A stretch of 64,000 nt of DNA from Comamonas sp. SCN 67-35. GTDB taxonomy: Bacteria > Pseudomonadota > Gammaproteobacteria > Burkholderiales > Burkholderiaceae_C. The stretch's first letter is position 1. Each line of letters begins with the position of its first letter. Made by a program: the position numbers and the translations under genes. A model generated the notes under the pieces. It was given only the letters and a program-made list of their open reading frames with translations. It had not been told where the DNA came from and searched no databases. Below, piece after piece: positions 9,226 to 21,529 of this stretch. The stretch lies in contig MEFV01000013.1 in assembly GCA_001725255.1 (NCBI GenBank), positions 62,001 through 126,000 on the forward strand, read 5' to 3'.

Positions 9226-9255
9226 AAACAAAACACCCTGCGCGCGGCAGGGTGT
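9226..9255 (-). terminator. Rho-independent terminator of adk
   Basis: Read on the minus strand, ACACCCTG and CAGGGTGT form a perfect 8-bp stem around a 7-base loop, followed by TTTGTTTC. It lies 27 bp past the adk stop codon. Confidence 0.8.
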
Positions 9256-9281
9256 GTGCAGGGGCAAAAGACGTCAGGCGC

Positions 9282-9989
<708 letters not shown>

Positions 9990-10043
9990 CTACAGCGTTC
10001 AAGAATAGCATGCAGATGTCTTGCAACAGCTTACAGCCGGGGT

Positions 10044-10826
10044 TCACGCAGGATGCGCGGCAAGGAACGCGCGCACGCGCTCCAGGTCCTCGGGCGTGTC
10101 CACGCCGGCTCCGGGTGCTTGCGGCGTGACGTGGACCGCGATGCGGTGGCCGTGCCAGAGCGCACGCAATTGCTCCAGCGCCTCAACCCGCTCGGTCGGT
10201 GCAGGAGCCAGCTCGGCAAACGCGCGCAAGAAGGCCACGCGATAGCTGTAGATGCCGATGTGGCGCAGCGGCGCGAGGCCCTGCGCCGCTGCGCCCTGCC
10301 ACCAGGCGCTACCCGGCGCGGCATCGCGCGCGTGGGGAATCGGCGCGCGGCTGAAATAGTGCGCCAGGCCCCGCGCATCCAGGACCACCTTGACCACGTT
10401 GGGATTGGCGAAATCCGCCGCGCTCATGATCGGGTGCGCGGCCGTGCCCATGCTCGCCTCGGCATGCGCCGCAAGCAGCGCGGCGACGGCGTCGATCAGC
10501 GCGGGATCGATCAAGGGCTCGTCGCCCTGCACATTGACGACGACGGCGTCAGCCGCCAGCCCCAGCAGCGTGCAGGCCTCGGCCAGCCGGTCGCTGCCGC
10601 TCGCGTGGTCGGCGCGGGTGAGCAGCGCCTGCACGCCGTGTCGCTCGCAGGCTTGCACGATCTTGGAGCTGTCTGCCGCGACGACGACGCGTGCCGCGCC
10701 GCTGCGCGCCGCGCGTTCGGCCACGCGCACCACCATGGGTTTGCCGGCGATGTCCGCCAGCGGCTTGTTCGGCAGGCGTGTGGAGGCCAGACGCGCGGGA
10801 ATCAGTACGGTAAAAGCCATGGCCAT
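10044..10826 (-). CDS. kdsB: CMP-KDO synthetase (3-deoxy-manno-octulosonate cytidylyltransferase)
   Basis: A 260-aa enzyme that activates KDO with CTP for attachment to lipid A. N-terminal [20 protein letters not shown] is the nucleotidyltransferase signature, [10 protein letters not shown] is the metal/CTP-binding motif, and RAPIPHARD and HIGIYSYR are further family motifs. The start at 10826 ([10 protein letters not shown]) was chosen because the family begins here; longer in-frame starts add unrelated sequence. It works with LpxK, encoded in the same leftward block. Confidence 0.96.
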   Translation of the reverse strand: MAMAFTVLIPARLASTRLPNKPLADIAGKPMVVRVAERAARSGAARVVVAADSSKIVQACERHGVQALLTRADHASGSDRLAEACTLLGLAADAVVVNVQGDEPLIDPALIDAVAALLAAHAEASMGTAAHPIMSAADFANPNVVKVVLDARGLAHYFSRAPIPHARDAAPGSAWWQGAAAQGLAPLRHIGIYSYRVAFLRAFAELAPAPTERVEALEQLRALWHGHRIAVHVTPQAPGAGVDTPEDLERVRAFLAAHPA

Positions 10827-11048
10827 ATCGGGCGGTGCATCCAAAAACAGAACAGCCGGTATTTTGATGGTGCTTTCACATGGAAGGGGAAGGCGACACC
10901 CGCGGGTGCGCCGGGGTTTCAAGCCTGGCCCATGCAGGACCCGGGGCCGAAAGCCGGCGGTCCCGCGCCCGTCGTCCTCATTGCCGCCGTCGTGTCGGGC
11001 CAACGGTGGCAACGAGTGAGCAGGCGGCGGCCTTCGGCAGGCAAGCCT

Positions 11049-12317
11049 TCAGCGCAGCTCGAACGCTTCCGAGTGGACCCGGCGAGGGCGTTGTCCCATC
11101 GCTGCTAGCCCCGAGACGATCGCATCGCGCAGACCGGTCGGGCCGCAGTAGAACAGTTGCGATTCGCGCAGCGGAAAGGCGACCAGCTGCACCAGCCGCT
11201 GTGCCGTCGGGCGCCCGTCCTCGGCGCTGGCAACGATGTGCACCGTGAGCCCCGGATGGCGTGCGGCAATGGCGGCCAGCCGGTTGGCGGCGAAGGCCTC
11301 GGCCCGCGTCGCCACGGCCCAGACCAGCGTGATGTCCTGGCGGTCGGCATCGGTCAGGGCCTCGGCCCAGGCCAGGAAGGGCGTGATGCCGATGCCGCCG
11401 GCCAGCCAGACCTGCCGCCGCACCCGCTTGCGGAACACGAAGCGGCCATAAGGGCCTTCGATGCGCAGGCGCTGGCCCGGAGCCAGGCGCTGGGGCAGGC
11501 GCCGGGTCCAGCCGCCCAGGGCCTTGATGCCGAAACACAGGCTGCCGTCCGCGTTCGGGGCGCTGGCGATGGTGAAAGGGTGCGGCTCGGCCATGCCAGC
11601 GTCCGTGGCGGACACGAAGGCGAATTGCCCCGCCCGCCAGCGCATCGCCCGGCCTTCGGGGCGCAGCGTCAGCTCGGTCACCGGGCCGTGCCGGTCCACG
11701 CGTTCGAGCATGAAGGTGCGCGGGCGCACGAAGGGCGCGATGAATTGCGTGAACAGCCAGGCCGCCAGGCCCGCCAGGCTGAACGCGTTCAGGTACAGGC
11801 CGAGCGTGCCGTCGATGCCGGCAGGCTTGTCGACGGCAAGCTGGTGGAAGGCGACCACGGCGAACAGCAGACCGGTGAAGCGGTGGGAAAAGCGCCAGAT
11901 CGGCCAGGGCAGTTCGAGCCGGGTGAACGGAATCCGCTTGATCCAGCTGATCAGCAGCAGGCCGATGAAGCCGTTGAGCGCAACTTCGCCCAGATCGGAG
12001 GCGAATTCGCCCACCCGGGTTTCGCGAACCACGTCTTCGAGGTCGGGCTCCAGCGTGTTGTGTCCGATCATCAGTGCGAGGGCCGTGATGCCCAGCCACT
12101 TGTGCACGCCGTACATCCGGTCGAGCCCGCCGAACAGGCGCTCGACCAGTCGTGGGCGTGCCGCGAGAACCAGAGACAGGCTCATGGCCGCGATGGACGC
12201 GGCGCCCAGCGCAATTCCGACGGCGGTTGTCGTCCCGTAGGGGGCATAAGTCTGCGCGCCGAGCATCGCGGTGGCCAGCACCGCCAGTGCAGCCAGCAAG
12301 GGGCCGAGGGATTTCAT
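11049..12317 (-). CDS. Ferric-reductase-like membrane flavoprotein
   Basis: A 422-aa protein. Its N-terminal half has several hydrophobic helices with histidines fit for haem (YGVHKWLGITALALMIGHN, WRFSHRFTGLLFAVVAFHQ). Its C-terminal half is a ferredoxin-reductase module: HPFTIASAP (FAD), WLAGGIGITPFLAW (NAD/flavin) and LFYCGPTGLRDAI. This is the layout of ferric-reductase/NOX-type transmembrane oxidoreductases, moving electrons from NAD(P)H across the inner membrane. Start ATG at 12317 has GAGGGG upstream. It interrupts the usual Trm112-kdsB adjacency. The electron acceptor is unknown. Confidence 0.85.
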   Translation of the reverse strand: MKSLGPLLAALAVLATAMLGAQTYAPYGTTTAVGIALGAASIAAMSLSLVLAARPRLVERLFGGLDRMYGVHKWLGITALALMIGHNTLEPDLEDVVRETRVGEFASDLGEVALNGFIGLLLISWIKRIPFTRLELPWPIWRFSHRFTGLLFAVVAFHQLAVDKPAGIDGTLGLYLNAFSLAGLAAWLFTQFIAPFVRPRTFMLERVDRHGPVTELTLRPEGRAMRWRAGQFAFVSATDAGMAEPHPFTIASAPNADGSLCFGIKALGGWTRRLPQRLAPGQRLRIEGPYGRFVFRKRVRRQVWLAGGIGITPFLAWAEALTDADRQDITLVWAVATRAEAFAANRLAAIAARHPGLTVHIVASAEDGRPTAQRLVQLVAFPLRESQLFYCGPTGLRDAIVSGLAAMGQRPRRVHSEAFELR

Positions 12318-12629
12318 CGCTGGCCCCTCAGGATGGAATGGGGTACCGCGCGGTATGGTGGCCGTTCGGGCGCGGGCACACCGCAGGCAGCGGCACAGGC
12401 TTGGGCCCGAAGTGCGGCGGCTGGGTGCAGGGACGGACGGCAGGGGCGGGCTGGTTTGTGGTTCATGCCGCAAGTTTGGCCAGCCGGGATGAACGCAGCC
12501 TTAACGGCGGTCTGGACGCCGCCTTTTGCAACAAGCTTGCAGGCTGCATGGGACTCTTGTCAGCCGGGTGCCGCCCACGCAGCGCCCGGCGCCACGCGGC
12601 CAACGCAAGCCGCGCAGCTTGCCGGAGCG
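12318..12629. other. Non-coding gap upstream of the ferric-reductase gene
   Basis: About 310 bp between Trm112 and the reductase gene contain no supported reading frame. The stretch presumably holds the reductase promoter, but I could not pick out a clear -35/-10 pair or operator. Confidence 0.4.
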
Positions 12630-12836
12630 TCAGTCGGCGGCCGGGCGATGGGGCCTGGCCTCGATTTCCTCGTCCGTCAGCGTACGCGCTTCGGTTTCCA
12701 GCAGGATGGGGATGCCGTCGCGCACCGGGTAGGCCAGGCGCGCGCTGTGCGAAATCAGCTCCTGATGCTCGCGATCGTAGACCAGTGCGCCCTTGGTGAC
12801 GGGGCAAACCAGCAGTTCAAGCAGTTTCGGATCCAT
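12630..12836 (-). CDS. Trm112 family protein (YcaR-like)
   Basis: A 68-aa protein beginning [18 protein letters not shown], the Trm112 zinc-ribbon-like start, followed by [18 protein letters not shown]. Only one Cys of the eukaryotic zinc site is kept, as in most bacterial members. Its start overlaps the last 20 bases of lpxK, implying translational coupling. Genes of this family commonly sit between lpxK and kdsB; the biochemical role is not established. Confidence 0.9.
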   Translation of the reverse strand: MDPKLLELLVCPVTKGALVYDREHQELISHSARLAYPVRDGIPILLETEARTLTDEEIEARPHRPAAD

Positions 12837-13833
12837 GGGCAACTCCTGCGGGCGTCGATGATAGTGCGGCCAGGCGTGCATCCAGCCAGGCGAAGAAGGC
12901 GGGCGCCACGCTCAGTTGCAGCGGCACGGCCAGCGCGTCGGGATGCGTGGGCCAGAGCTTGACCGCGTCTTTTTCGGTACAAATCAGCATTTCACCATTG
13001 TGGTTAGGGCGCTTCCAGCCATCAAAATCATAGTGATCCGGCAGCGCCTGCGCCGAGGCGAGCGTGAGGTCCTGTGCGCGCAGCATCGCAAAAAAGGCCT
13101 CGGGCTCGGCGATTGCCGCCAGTGCGTGCAGCGGCTGGCCGCGCAGGCTGCCGAGCGGCAGGTGCGCACCCGCGGCATCGATGGCGTGCGGCGCCAGGGC
13201 GCGCGTGACCTCGAAAGCCACCGCCGTGCCCGCGGGGGCCGTGCCACGGTATAGCGCCGCACCCACCGCGCGCGGCCAGGGCTCGCGCAGCGGCCCGGCC
13301 GGCAGCAGCCAGCCGTTGCCCACCCCGAGCTCGCTGAAGACGCAGATCTCCAGGTCGCGCGCCAGCCGCAGGTGCTGCAGGCCGTCGTCGCACACCAGGA
13401 TGTCGCAGCCGGGGTGCGCCGCGAGCAGCGCGCGGCCGGCTTCAGATCGCGCCTCGGCCACGAAGACGGGCGCACCGGTGCGCCGCGCGATCAGCAGCGG
13501 CTCGTCGCCTACCTCCGAGGCGCTGCTCGACGCGGTGACCGCCCGGCAGCCGCGACTCACGCGTCCGTACCCGCGCGAGACCACGCCGGGACGCCAGCCC
13601 GCGCCCTGCAAGTGCCGCACCACGGCCATCGTGACCGGCGTCTTGCCGGCACCGCCCGCCACCACGTTGCCCACCACCAGCACGGGCACGGGCAAGCGGA
13701 CCGGGCGCATCCAGCCGCGCCGGTAGGCCCAGCCGCGCAGCGTGAGCGCGGCGCCGTACAGCCGGGAGAGCGGCCACAGCAGCCGCGCCAGCGCGCCCCG
13801 ATGCGTCCAGGCGCGGCGCAGGCGCTCGTTCAT
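12817..13833 (-). CDS. lpxK: Tetraacyldisaccharide 4'-kinase
   Basis: A 338-aa inner-membrane-associated kinase that phosphorylates the lipid A disaccharide precursor to lipid IVA. Seen: the P-loop-like [12 protein letters not shown] (about residues 55-66), RGYGR, DDGLQH (metal/substrate motif) and CTEKDAVKL near the C-terminus. Length fits the family. It lies four bases after exbD and overlaps Trm112, so the exbB-exbD-lpxK-Trm112 block is probably one transcript. Confidence 0.96.
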   Translation of the reverse strand: MNERLRRAWTHRGALARLLWPLSRLYGAALTLRGWAYRRGWMRPVRLPVPVLVVGNVVAGGAGKTPVTMAVVRHLQGAGWRPGVVSRGYGRVSRGCRAVTASSSASEVGDEPLLIARRTGAPVFVAEARSEAGRALLAAHPGCDILVCDDGLQHLRLARDLEICVFSELGVGNGWLLPAGPLREPWPRAVGAALYRGTAPAGTAVAFEVTRALAPHAIDAAGAHLPLGSLRGQPLHALAAIAEPEAFFAMLRAQDLTLASAQALPDHYDFDGWKRPNHNGEMLICTEKDAVKLWPTHPDALAVPLQLSVAPAFFAWLDARLAALSSTPAGVAHGSETA

Positions 13834-13837
13834 GCAA

Positions 13838-14263
13838 TCAACGGAGCGCGGCCCCGGAAGACTGGGTGGCGAAGGTGACTTGCGACAGGCCCACGCGCCG
13901 CGCCGCTTCCATCACTGTGATCACCGCCTGATGCGGCGCCATCGCGTCGGCGCTGATGATGAGAATGCTCTCGCCGCCGGCCTGCGCGGCCGCCTGCAGC
14001 GCGGACGCCAGGTCGTTCACGCCGCGCCCCTGCAGCGTCGTCCGATTGACCGCATAGTGCCCGTCGGCCGACACCGCCACGTTCACCTCGCGCGGACGAT
14101 CGCGCATTTGCTCGGTATTGGCCACGGGCAGGGTGAGCTGCAGTTCGGTGAAACGGCTGTAGGTCGTGGTGAGCATGAGGAAGATCAGGATCACCAGCAG
14201 CACGTCGATGAACGGGATCAGGTCGATCCTGGGTTCCTCGCGGGGACCGGAACGAAAGTGCAT
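13838..14263 (-). CDS. exbD: Biopolymer transport protein ExbD
   Basis: A 141-aa protein with one N-terminal membrane helix preceded by the conserved acidic anchor ([18 protein letters not shown]; the Asp in PFIDV is the proton-path residue) and a periplasmic domain. With ExbB it harvests proton motive force for TonB-dependent uptake. It could equally be a TolR paralogue, but the exbB-exbD-lpxK context is standard for this family. It lies 12 bp downstream of exbB. No tonB is adjacent. Confidence 0.9.
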   Translation of the reverse strand: MHFRSGPREEPRIDLIPFIDVLLVILIFLMLTTTYSRFTELQLTLPVANTEQMRDRPREVNVAVSADGHYAVNRTTLQGRGVNDLASALQAAAQAGGESILIISADAMAPHQAVITVMEAARRVGLSQVTFATQSSGAALR

Positions 14264-14275
14264 GGGCGCGCTCCG

Positions 14276-14926
14276 TTACAACTGGCGCCGGCCCATTTGC
14301 GACAGGTGCCGCAGGAACTGCTCGGATGCCAGCTCCAGCTGCAGCGTGTAGGCGTCCACGCGGCTGCGGAAGTACTTCCAGAAGAACAGCGCCGGAATGG
14401 CGATGATGAGGCCGAACGCCGTGTTGTACAGCGCCATCGAGATGCCGTGCGCCAGCTGCGCCGGGTTGCCGCCCCCCGCCACGTGACCGACCGCGCCCGC
14501 GCCGGCCTGCGCACCAAAAATCTCGATCATGCCCACCACCGTGCCCAGCAGCCCCAGCAGTGGCGCAGCCGAAGCGATGGTGCCCAGCGCGTTGAGGTAT
14601 TTTTCCAGCCGATGCGCCGCCGCACGGCCACTGCCCTCCATGACCGCGCGCACATCCTCGGTGGTGCTGCGCGGATCGCGCGCGAGCTGGCGAATGCCGC
14701 TGGCCAGCACCTCGCCGAGCGCGCCGTTTTGCGCCAGCTGGTTCACCACGTCGGGCGCGGGAAGGCTGCGCGCCGTCACGGCCATGGCCTCGTCCAGCAG
14801 CTTGGGCGGCGCCACGCGCCGGGTTTGCAGCGAAATGAAGCGCTCGATGATGAGCGCGAGGGCGGCGATGGAGCAGGCGATGAGCGGCCAGATCGGCCAG
14901 CCCGAGGCTTGTATGATCGAAAGCAA
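14276..14926 (-). CDS. exbB: MotA/TolQ/ExbB proton channel protein
   Basis: A 216-aa inner-membrane protein with an N-terminal helix (GWPIWPLIACSIAALALIIERF), a long cytoplasmic segment, and two further helices. The channel segment IASAAPLLGLLGTVVGMIEIF is the family signature. It forms the proton channel with ExbD, which follows immediately. The promoter should lie in the 340-bp AT-rich gap shared with divergent xseA. Confidence 0.93.
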   Translation of the reverse strand: MLSIIQASGWPIWPLIACSIAALALIIERFISLQTRRVAPPKLLDEAMAVTARSLPAPDVVNQLAQNGALGEVLASGIRQLARDPRSTTEDVRAVMEGSGRAAAHRLEKYLNALGTIASAAPLLGLLGTVVGMIEIFGAQAGAGAVGHVAGGGNPAQLAHGISMALYNTAFGLIIAIPALFFWKYFRSRVDAYTLQLELASEQFLRHLSQMGRRQL

Positions 14927-15265
14927 GGCTCACTCCGCGCGGTTGGATGTCAGCCGTTGATTATGACGCAGCCCGTTTGGTGCGATACCAAAGCCTGGGT
15001 GCGGTGCAACATCAGCCGTTCATCCACCGTTCCTGTGGATAACTTTGTGGGCAAGTGGCGGGACAAACGTGTCAGGCGCGCATCGGCTGGTGTTCTGCTC
15101 ACTCTGCTTAAAAAATATGCAATGAAATGTCTTTATAAATCAATATGTTGCACGTGACGTACTGATTTTCCGCCATGTCTTCACTCGCGAATCGACAAAA
15201 AACCGATTGCCGCCCATTGTGGATGACTCGCAATCGGATATGCGCTGCAAACCCTTGTCCTGCTT
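14927..15265. promoter_or_regulatory. AT-rich divergent promoter region, exbB / xseA
   Basis: This gene-free stretch is markedly richer in A+T than its surroundings, especially 15105-15150. It contains a perfect DnaA-box sequence on the minus strand (TTATCCACA, + strand TGTGGATAA at 15034-15042) and a weaker relative at 15219 (TGTGGATGA). It should drive both exbB and xseA. I saw no clear Fur box, which might be expected at exbB. Confidence 0.4.
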
Positions 15266-16585
15266 ATGTCTGATGGAGCAAATGAAGCTGCGGCGCCGCT
15301 GATCTGGGAGGTTGGGGCCCTGTGCCGCGCCGTGGCCGATACCTTGCAGGCAAGGTTCAATCCTGTCGCGGTGCGCGGGGAGATTTCCGGGTTTTCCAGG
15401 GCTGCCAGCGGCCACTGTTACTTCACTCTCAAGGACGCGCAGGGGCAGTTGCGTTGCGCCATGTTTCGCCGCGCCGCCAGCGAACTCGACTTCGTGCCGC
15501 GTGAAGGCATGCGCGTGGATGTCCGGGCGCAGCTGGGCGTCTACGAGGCACGCGGCGATCTGCAGCTCATCGTCCAAGGAATGGAACGCGCGGGCCAGGG
15601 CGAGCTTTTCGAACAGTTTCTGCGCCTGAAGGCCAGGCTGGAGGCCGAAGGGCTGTTCGATGGTTCGCGCAAGCGGCGGCTGCCCGTGATGCCCCGCGCG
15701 ATCGGACTGGTGACGTCGCTGGGCGCGGCCGCCCTGCACGACGTGCAGACCACGCTGGCGCGGCGCGCACCGCATGTTCCGGTGGTGCTCGTCCCGGCGC
15801 AGGTACAGGGCGAAGCGGCTGCCGCCACGCTCTGCGCCGCGTTGTCGCGGCTGTATGAGCTGTGCGCCGGGCAACCGGTGCGCGGCGCGCTCGCGTGCCC
15901 GCCGGTGGACGTCATCCTGCTGGTGCGGGGCGGTGGCTCCATGGAAGACCTCTGGGCGTTCAACGACGAGCAACTGGCGCGCACCATCGTGCAGAGCCCG
16001 GTGCCGCTGGTCTGCGGTGTCGGCCACGAGACCGATTTCACGATCGCGGACTTCTGCGCCGACGTGCGCGCGCCCACGCCCACGGCCGCCGCCGAGCTGG
16101 TGGCGCAGCCCCGTGCCGACTGGCTGGCCGCGCTCAACCTGGCGCAGGCGCGCCTGGGAGACGCGGTGCGCTCGCGGCTCGACCAGCAGCACCAGCGCCT
16201 GGACGGGGCGACGGCGCAGCTGGGGCGCCCCTCGGCCCTGGTCGCCGGCGCCGGGTTGCGCCTGAGCCAGCTCGGGCAGCAGTTGCGCCATGCGTTGCTT
16301 CTGAAACAAGAGCTGCTCGCGCAATCTCACAAAAGGCTGGAAGCCGATTTGTCATCCAGTCTCGATCGCATGCGGCTGCGCCAGACCGAGCGGCTGGAGA
16401 GCATGCGCACGCGCCTGAGGCTGCTCGACCCGCGCCTGGTGCTTGCCCGCGGTTATGCCTTGCTGACCGACGACGACGGGCAGGTCGTGGTGCGCCCGGC
16501 CCAGGTGCGCACGGGGCAGCTGCTGCAGGCGCGGCTGGCCGAGGGCCAGCTCGATCTTCAGGTCACCGAACCGCGTCTGATCTGA
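15266..16585 (+). CDS. xseA: Exodeoxyribonuclease VII large subunit
   Basis: A 439-aa subunit of the bidirectional single-strand exonuclease used in repair and recombination. The N-terminal OB fold includes VRGEISGFSRAASGHCYFTLKD. The catalytic region has PVMPRAIGLVTS, VILLVRGGGSMEDLWAFND and GVGHETDFTIADF, all family motifs. A long helical region follows. The small subunit XseB is not in this window, as is common when the two genes are unlinked. Confidence 0.96.
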   Translation: MSDGANEAAAPLIWEVGALCRAVADTLQARFNPVAVRGEISGFSRAASGHCYFTLKDAQGQLRCAMFRRAASELDFVPREGMRVDVRAQLGVYEARGDLQLIVQGMERAGQGELFEQFLRLKARLEAEGLFDGSRKRRLPVMPRAIGLVTSLGAAALHDVQTTLARRAPHVPVVLVPAQVQGEAAAATLCAALSRLYELCAGQPVRGALACPPVDVILLVRGGGSMEDLWAFNDEQLARTIVQSPVPLVCGVGHETDFTIADFCADVRAPTPTAAAELVAQPRADWLAALNLAQARLGDAVRSRLDQQHQRLDGATAQLGRPSALVAGAGLRLSQLGQQLRHALLLKQELLAQSHKRLEADLSSSLDRMRLRQTERLESMRTRLRLLDPRLVLARGYALLTDDDGQVVVRPAQVRTGQLLQARLAEGQLDLQVTEPRLI

Positions 16586-16723
16586 CGGCCTTTCGCGCAG
16601 CCGCTTCGGCGGCCGGGCCGGGGCCTGCACGCGCCCGGCGCGTTTTCGTGTTCCTTTCTACAATGACCCGGTCATGCCGCACATCGGCATCTCTCATGGA
16701 TTCACGACAGAAAGGATGAAATC

Positions 16724-17305
16724 ATGCAACACGAGTTGCCCAGCCTGCCTTACGCGCTTGACGCGCTGGCGCCGCACATCAGCAAGGAAACGCTGGAATT
16801 TCACTACGGCAAGCACCACGCGGGTTACGTCACCAACCTGAACAACCTGCAAAAAGGCACCGAATTCGAAAAAATGACGCTCGAAGAGATCGTCAAGAAG
16901 GCCAGCGGCGGCCTGTTCAACAATGCCGCGCAGGTCTGGAACCACACTTTCTTCTGGCACAGCATGAAACCGCAGGGTGGCGGCGAGCCGCACGGCGCGC
17001 TGGCCAAGGCCATCACGGCCAAGTGGGGCAGCTACGCCGCCTTTCGCGAGGCCTTCGTCAAGAGCGCCGGCGGCAATTTCGGCTCCGGCTGGACCTGGCT
17101 CGTGAAGAAGCCCGATGGCAGCGTGGACATCGTCAACACCAGCAACGCCGTCACGCCGCTGACCACGGCCGACAAACCTCTGCTCACCGTGGACGTGTGG
17201 GAGCATGCCTATTACATCGACTATCGCAACGCCCGCCCCAAGTTTGTCGAGACCGTGCTCGACCGTCTGGTGAACTGGCACTTCGCCGAAAGCAATTTCG
17301 CCTGA
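16724..17305 (+). CDS. sodB: Superoxide dismutase, Fe type
   Basis: A 193-aa cytoplasmic enzyme disproportionating superoxide. N-terminal [17 protein letters not shown], the metal ligand His27 in [18 protein letters not shown] (second His), and [13 protein letters not shown] (Asp and His ligands) match Fe-type SODs. [10 protein letters not shown] fits the Fe rather than the Mn subclass, but cambialistic use cannot be ruled out. An AGAAAGGATGA ribosome-binding region precedes the ATG. A strong terminator follows. Confidence 0.96.
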   Translation: MQHELPSLPYALDALAPHISKETLEFHYGKHHAGYVTNLNNLQKGTEFEKMTLEEIVKKASGGLFNNAAQVWNHTFFWHSMKPQGGGEPHGALAKAITAKWGSYAAFREAFVKSAGGNFGSGWTWLVKKPDGSVDIVNTSNAVTPLTTADKPLLTVDVWEHAYYIDYRNARPKFVETVLDRLVNWHFAESNFA

Positions 17306-17332
17306 TCACGCCAGTCGTTGCACCGCGCACAA

Positions 17333-17364
17333 GGGTCTGCGGCCACAAGCCGCAGGCCCTTTTT
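17333..17364 (+). terminator. Rho-independent terminator of sodB
   Basis: GGGTCTGCGG and CCGCAGGCCC form a 10-bp stem (one G-T pair) around a 7-base loop, followed by TTTTT. It lies 27 bp past the sodB stop. Confidence 0.88.
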
Positions 17365-17521
17365 CGTGGCCGAGGCCACCGGCGGATGTGGCGGGCCTCG
17401 GCGACAGAGACGAGGGGAATTTCCGCTTTGTGAAAGGCAACTCCGATATCATGAAACGCTGGCAGACACTCCATATTCATGGCGGGCAAGCCGCCATTTC
17501 GTCATTTAGGGGATTTGAGCG

Positions 17522-19756
17522 ATGAGCACACAGGAAACATCCATCATCTATACGCTGACCGACGAGGCGCCGCGCCTTGCCACGGCATCCTTGCTGCCCA
17601 TCGTGCAGACCTTTGCCCAAGCCGCCGGCATTCACATGCAAAGCAGCGACATTTCGCTCGCCGCGCGCATCCTGGCGCAGTTCAACGACCGTCTTCCCGA
17701 CAGCCAGAAGGTGCCCGATACCCTGGCCGAACTTGGCAAGAAGACGCTGCAGCCCGACGCCAACATCATCAAGCTGCCCAACATCAGCGCCACCGTCGCC
17801 CAGCTCAAGGCCGCGATCAAGGAATTGCAGGGCAAGGGCTACAAGATTCCCGACTTCCCGGAGAAACCCGCGACCGATGAAGAGAAGGCGATCCGCGCAC
17901 GCTACGACAGGTGCACGGGCAGCGCCGTCAACCCGGTGCTGCGCCAGGGCAATTCCGACCGCCGCGCACCCAGGGCCGTCAAGGAATATGCGCGCAAGCA
18001 CCCGCACAAGATGGCCGAGTGGTCGGCCGCTTCGCGCACGCACGTCTCGCACATGAAGCGCGGCGACTTCTACAACGACGAGCTGTCGATCACGGTCGAG
18101 GGCGCGCGCGAAGTGCGCATGGAACTCATCACCAAGGCAGGCCAGGCCATCGTGCTCAAGCCCAAGGTGAGCCTGCTGGACCGCGACGTGATCGACTCGA
18201 TGTTCTTCAGCAAGAAGGCGCTGCTCGCGTTCTACCAGGAACAGATCGAGGACGCGCGCAAGACCGGCGTGCTGTTCTCGCTGCACGTCAAGGCCACGAT
18301 GCTCAAGGTTTCGCACCCCATCGTCTTCGGCCACTGCGTGCGCGTGTTCTACAAGGATGCGTTCGCCAAGCATGCCAAGGTGCTTGAAGAGCTGGGCGTG
18401 AACGTGAACAACGGCATGGTCGATCTCTATAACAAGATCGCCAAGCTGCCCAAGAGCGTGCAGGACGAAATCCGCGCCGACCTGCATGCCTGCCATGCCA
18501 ACGGGCCGGAACTGGCGATGGTCGATTCCGACAAGGGCATCACCAATTTCCATTCGCCCAACGACGTGATCGTCGATGCCTCCATGCCCGCGATGATCCG
18601 AAACGGCGGCAAGATGTACGGCGCCGACGGACGCCTGAAGGAAGTCAAGGCCGTGATGCCCGAATCGACCTTCGCGCGCATCTACCAGGAGATGATCAAC
18701 TTCTGCAAGTGGCACGGCGCGTTCGACCCGACCACCATGGGCACCGTGCCCAACGTGGGCCTGATGGCGCAGGGCGCCGAGGAATACGGCTCCAACGACA
18801 AGACCTTCGAGATCGCCGAGGACGGCACGGTCAACATCACCGACAACGCCACGGGCGAGGTGCTGCTGAGCCAGCAGGTGGAGCAGGGCGACATCTGGCG
18901 CATGTGCCGCACCACCGACGCGGCGATTCGCGACTGGGTCAAGCTCGCCGTCACACGCGCGCGCCAGTCCAACACCCCGGCGGTGTTCTGGCTCGACCCC
19001 TACCGGCCGCACGAGAACCAGCTCATCACCAAGGTGAAGATGTACCTGAACGAGCACGACACCCATGGGCTGGAGGTGCAGATCATGAGCCAGGTGCGTG
19101 CGATGCGCTTCACGCTCGAGCGCGTGGTGCGGGGCTTCGACACCATCAGTGTCACGGGCAACATCCTGCGCGACTACCTCACCGACCTGTTCCCCATCAT
19201 GGAGCTGGGCACCAGCGCCAAGATGCTCTCCATCGTTCCCATGCTCGCGGGCGGCGGCATGTACGAGACGGGCGCCGGTGGCTCCGCGCCCAAGCACGTG
19301 GAGCAACTGGTGGAAGAAAACCACCTGCGCTGGGATTCGCTGGGCGAATTCCTTGCGCTGGCCGTGAGCCTGGAAGAACTGGGCATCAAGAACCACAACC
19401 CCAGGGCCGTGGTGCTGGCCAAGGCGCTCGATGCCGCGACCGGCAAGCTGCTGGAAAACGACAAGAGCCCGAGTCGGCGCACGGGCGAGCTGGACAACCG
19501 CGGCAGCCACTTCTACCTAGCCCTGTACTGGGCACAGGAACTGGCCGCACAGACCGAAGATGCGCAGCTGGCGGCAATATTCGCGCCGCTGAGCCAACAG
19601 CTGGCGGGCAACGAAGCGAAGATCGTCGGCGAACTGGCGGCCGTGCAGGGGCATACGGTGGATATCGGCGGTTATTACCTGCCCGACCTGGCCAAGCTGG
19701 ACGCCGTCATGCGCCCGAGCGCGACGCTCAACGCGGTTTTTGCGTCAGTCAAGTAA
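17522..19756 (+). CDS. icd: NADP-dependent isocitrate dehydrogenase, monomeric
   Basis: A 744-aa enzyme oxidising isocitrate to 2-oxoglutarate. The length and the start [20 protein letters not shown] identify the monomeric (type II) family, unrelated in length to the roughly 420-aa dimeric enzyme. Other family sequences seen: [40 protein letters not shown] and [17 protein letters not shown] single-gene unit bounded by terminators on both sides. It feeds the same TCA segment as the two fumarases downstream. Confidence 0.96.
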   Translation: MSTQETSIIYTLTDEAPRLATASLLPIVQTFAQAAGIHMQSSDISLAARILAQFNDRLPDSQKVPDTLAELGKKTLQPDANIIKLPNISATVAQLKAAIKELQGKGYKIPDFPEKPATDEEKAIRARYDRCTGSAVNPVLRQGNSDRRAPRAVKEYARKHPHKMAEWSAASRTHVSHMKRGDFYNDELSITVEGAREVRMELITKAGQAIVLKPKVSLLDRDVIDSMFFSKKALLAFYQEQIEDARKTGVLFSLHVKATMLKVSHPIVFGHCVRVFYKDAFAKHAKVLEELGVNVNNGMVDLYNKIAKLPKSVQDEIRADLHACHANGPELAMVDSDKGITNFHSPNDVIVDASMPAMIRNGGKMYGADGRLKEVKAVMPESTFARIYQEMINFCKWHGAFDPTTMGTVPNVGLMAQGAEEYGSNDKTFEIAEDGTVNITDNATGEVLLSQQVEQGDIWRMCRTTDAAIRDWVKLAVTRARQSNTPAVFWLDPYRPHENQLITKVKMYLNEHDTHGLEVQIMSQVRAMRFTLERVVRGFDTISVTGNILRDYLTDLFPIMELGTSAKMLSIVPMLAGGGMYETGAGGSAPKHVEQLVEENHLRWDSLGEFLALAVSLEELGIKNHNPRAVVLAKALDAATGKLLENDKSPSRRTGELDNRGSHFYLALYWAQELAAQTEDAQLAAIFAPLSQQLAGNEAKIVGELAAVQGHTVDIGGYYLPDLAKLDAVMRPSATLNAVFASVK

Positions 19757-19800
19757 AATTGACTTCCCGTTGACCGCTCTTGCGGCCCTTGTCGGCCCTG

Positions 19801-19832
19801 CAGGCCAGCGTGGTCGACACGCTGGCCTGTTT
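19801..19832 (+). terminator. Rho-independent terminator after icd
   Basis: CAGGCCAGCGTG and CACGCTGGCCTG form a perfect 12-bp stem with a GTCGA loop, followed by TTT. It lies about 45 bp past the icd stop, insulating the SUF operon from icd. Confidence 0.82.
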
Positions 19833-19944
19833 GCGTCTTGGAGGGGCCGGTTTGCAACCGCCTTGCACCGGGCGCGCCGTCACTTGTTGCTCTCGAAGCT
19901 GATAGCGGCGCAACAAAACCCTGAGAGCGTCCCAGCCGCTAAAG

Positions 19945-19961
19945 ATGCATATGATATGCAT
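19945..19961 (+). promoter_or_regulatory. Perfect palindrome upstream of sufB, candidate operator
   Basis: ATGCATATGATATGCAT is an 8-bp perfect inverted repeat around one base, 27 bp before the sufB start, in an AT-rich stretch where the promoter should lie. It does not match the E. coli IscR or Fur consensus well. It may be the site of an unlinked Fe-S or iron regulator, or just an unusual promoter element. Confidence 0.45.
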
Positions 19962-19988
19962 ATTTAACGCACCTTCCTTGCGAGCGAC

Positions 19989-21482
<1,494 letters not shown>

Positions 21483-21529
21483 TCACCGGTTCGCGTTCTG
21501 TTTTGCCCCATTTTGAAGAAGAGAGTCTG

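Noticed and set aside
15034..15042. Replication origin
   Set aside because: One perfect DnaA box with one weak neighbour, and no dnaA, dnaN or box cluster nearby.
17477..19510. 677-codon minus-strand open frame
   Set aside because: Antisense to icd, which matches a known 744-aa family over its full length.
19945..19961. Fur or IscR box at the SUF promoter
   Set aside because: The palindrome does not align well with either consensus, so it is recorded only as a candidate operator.
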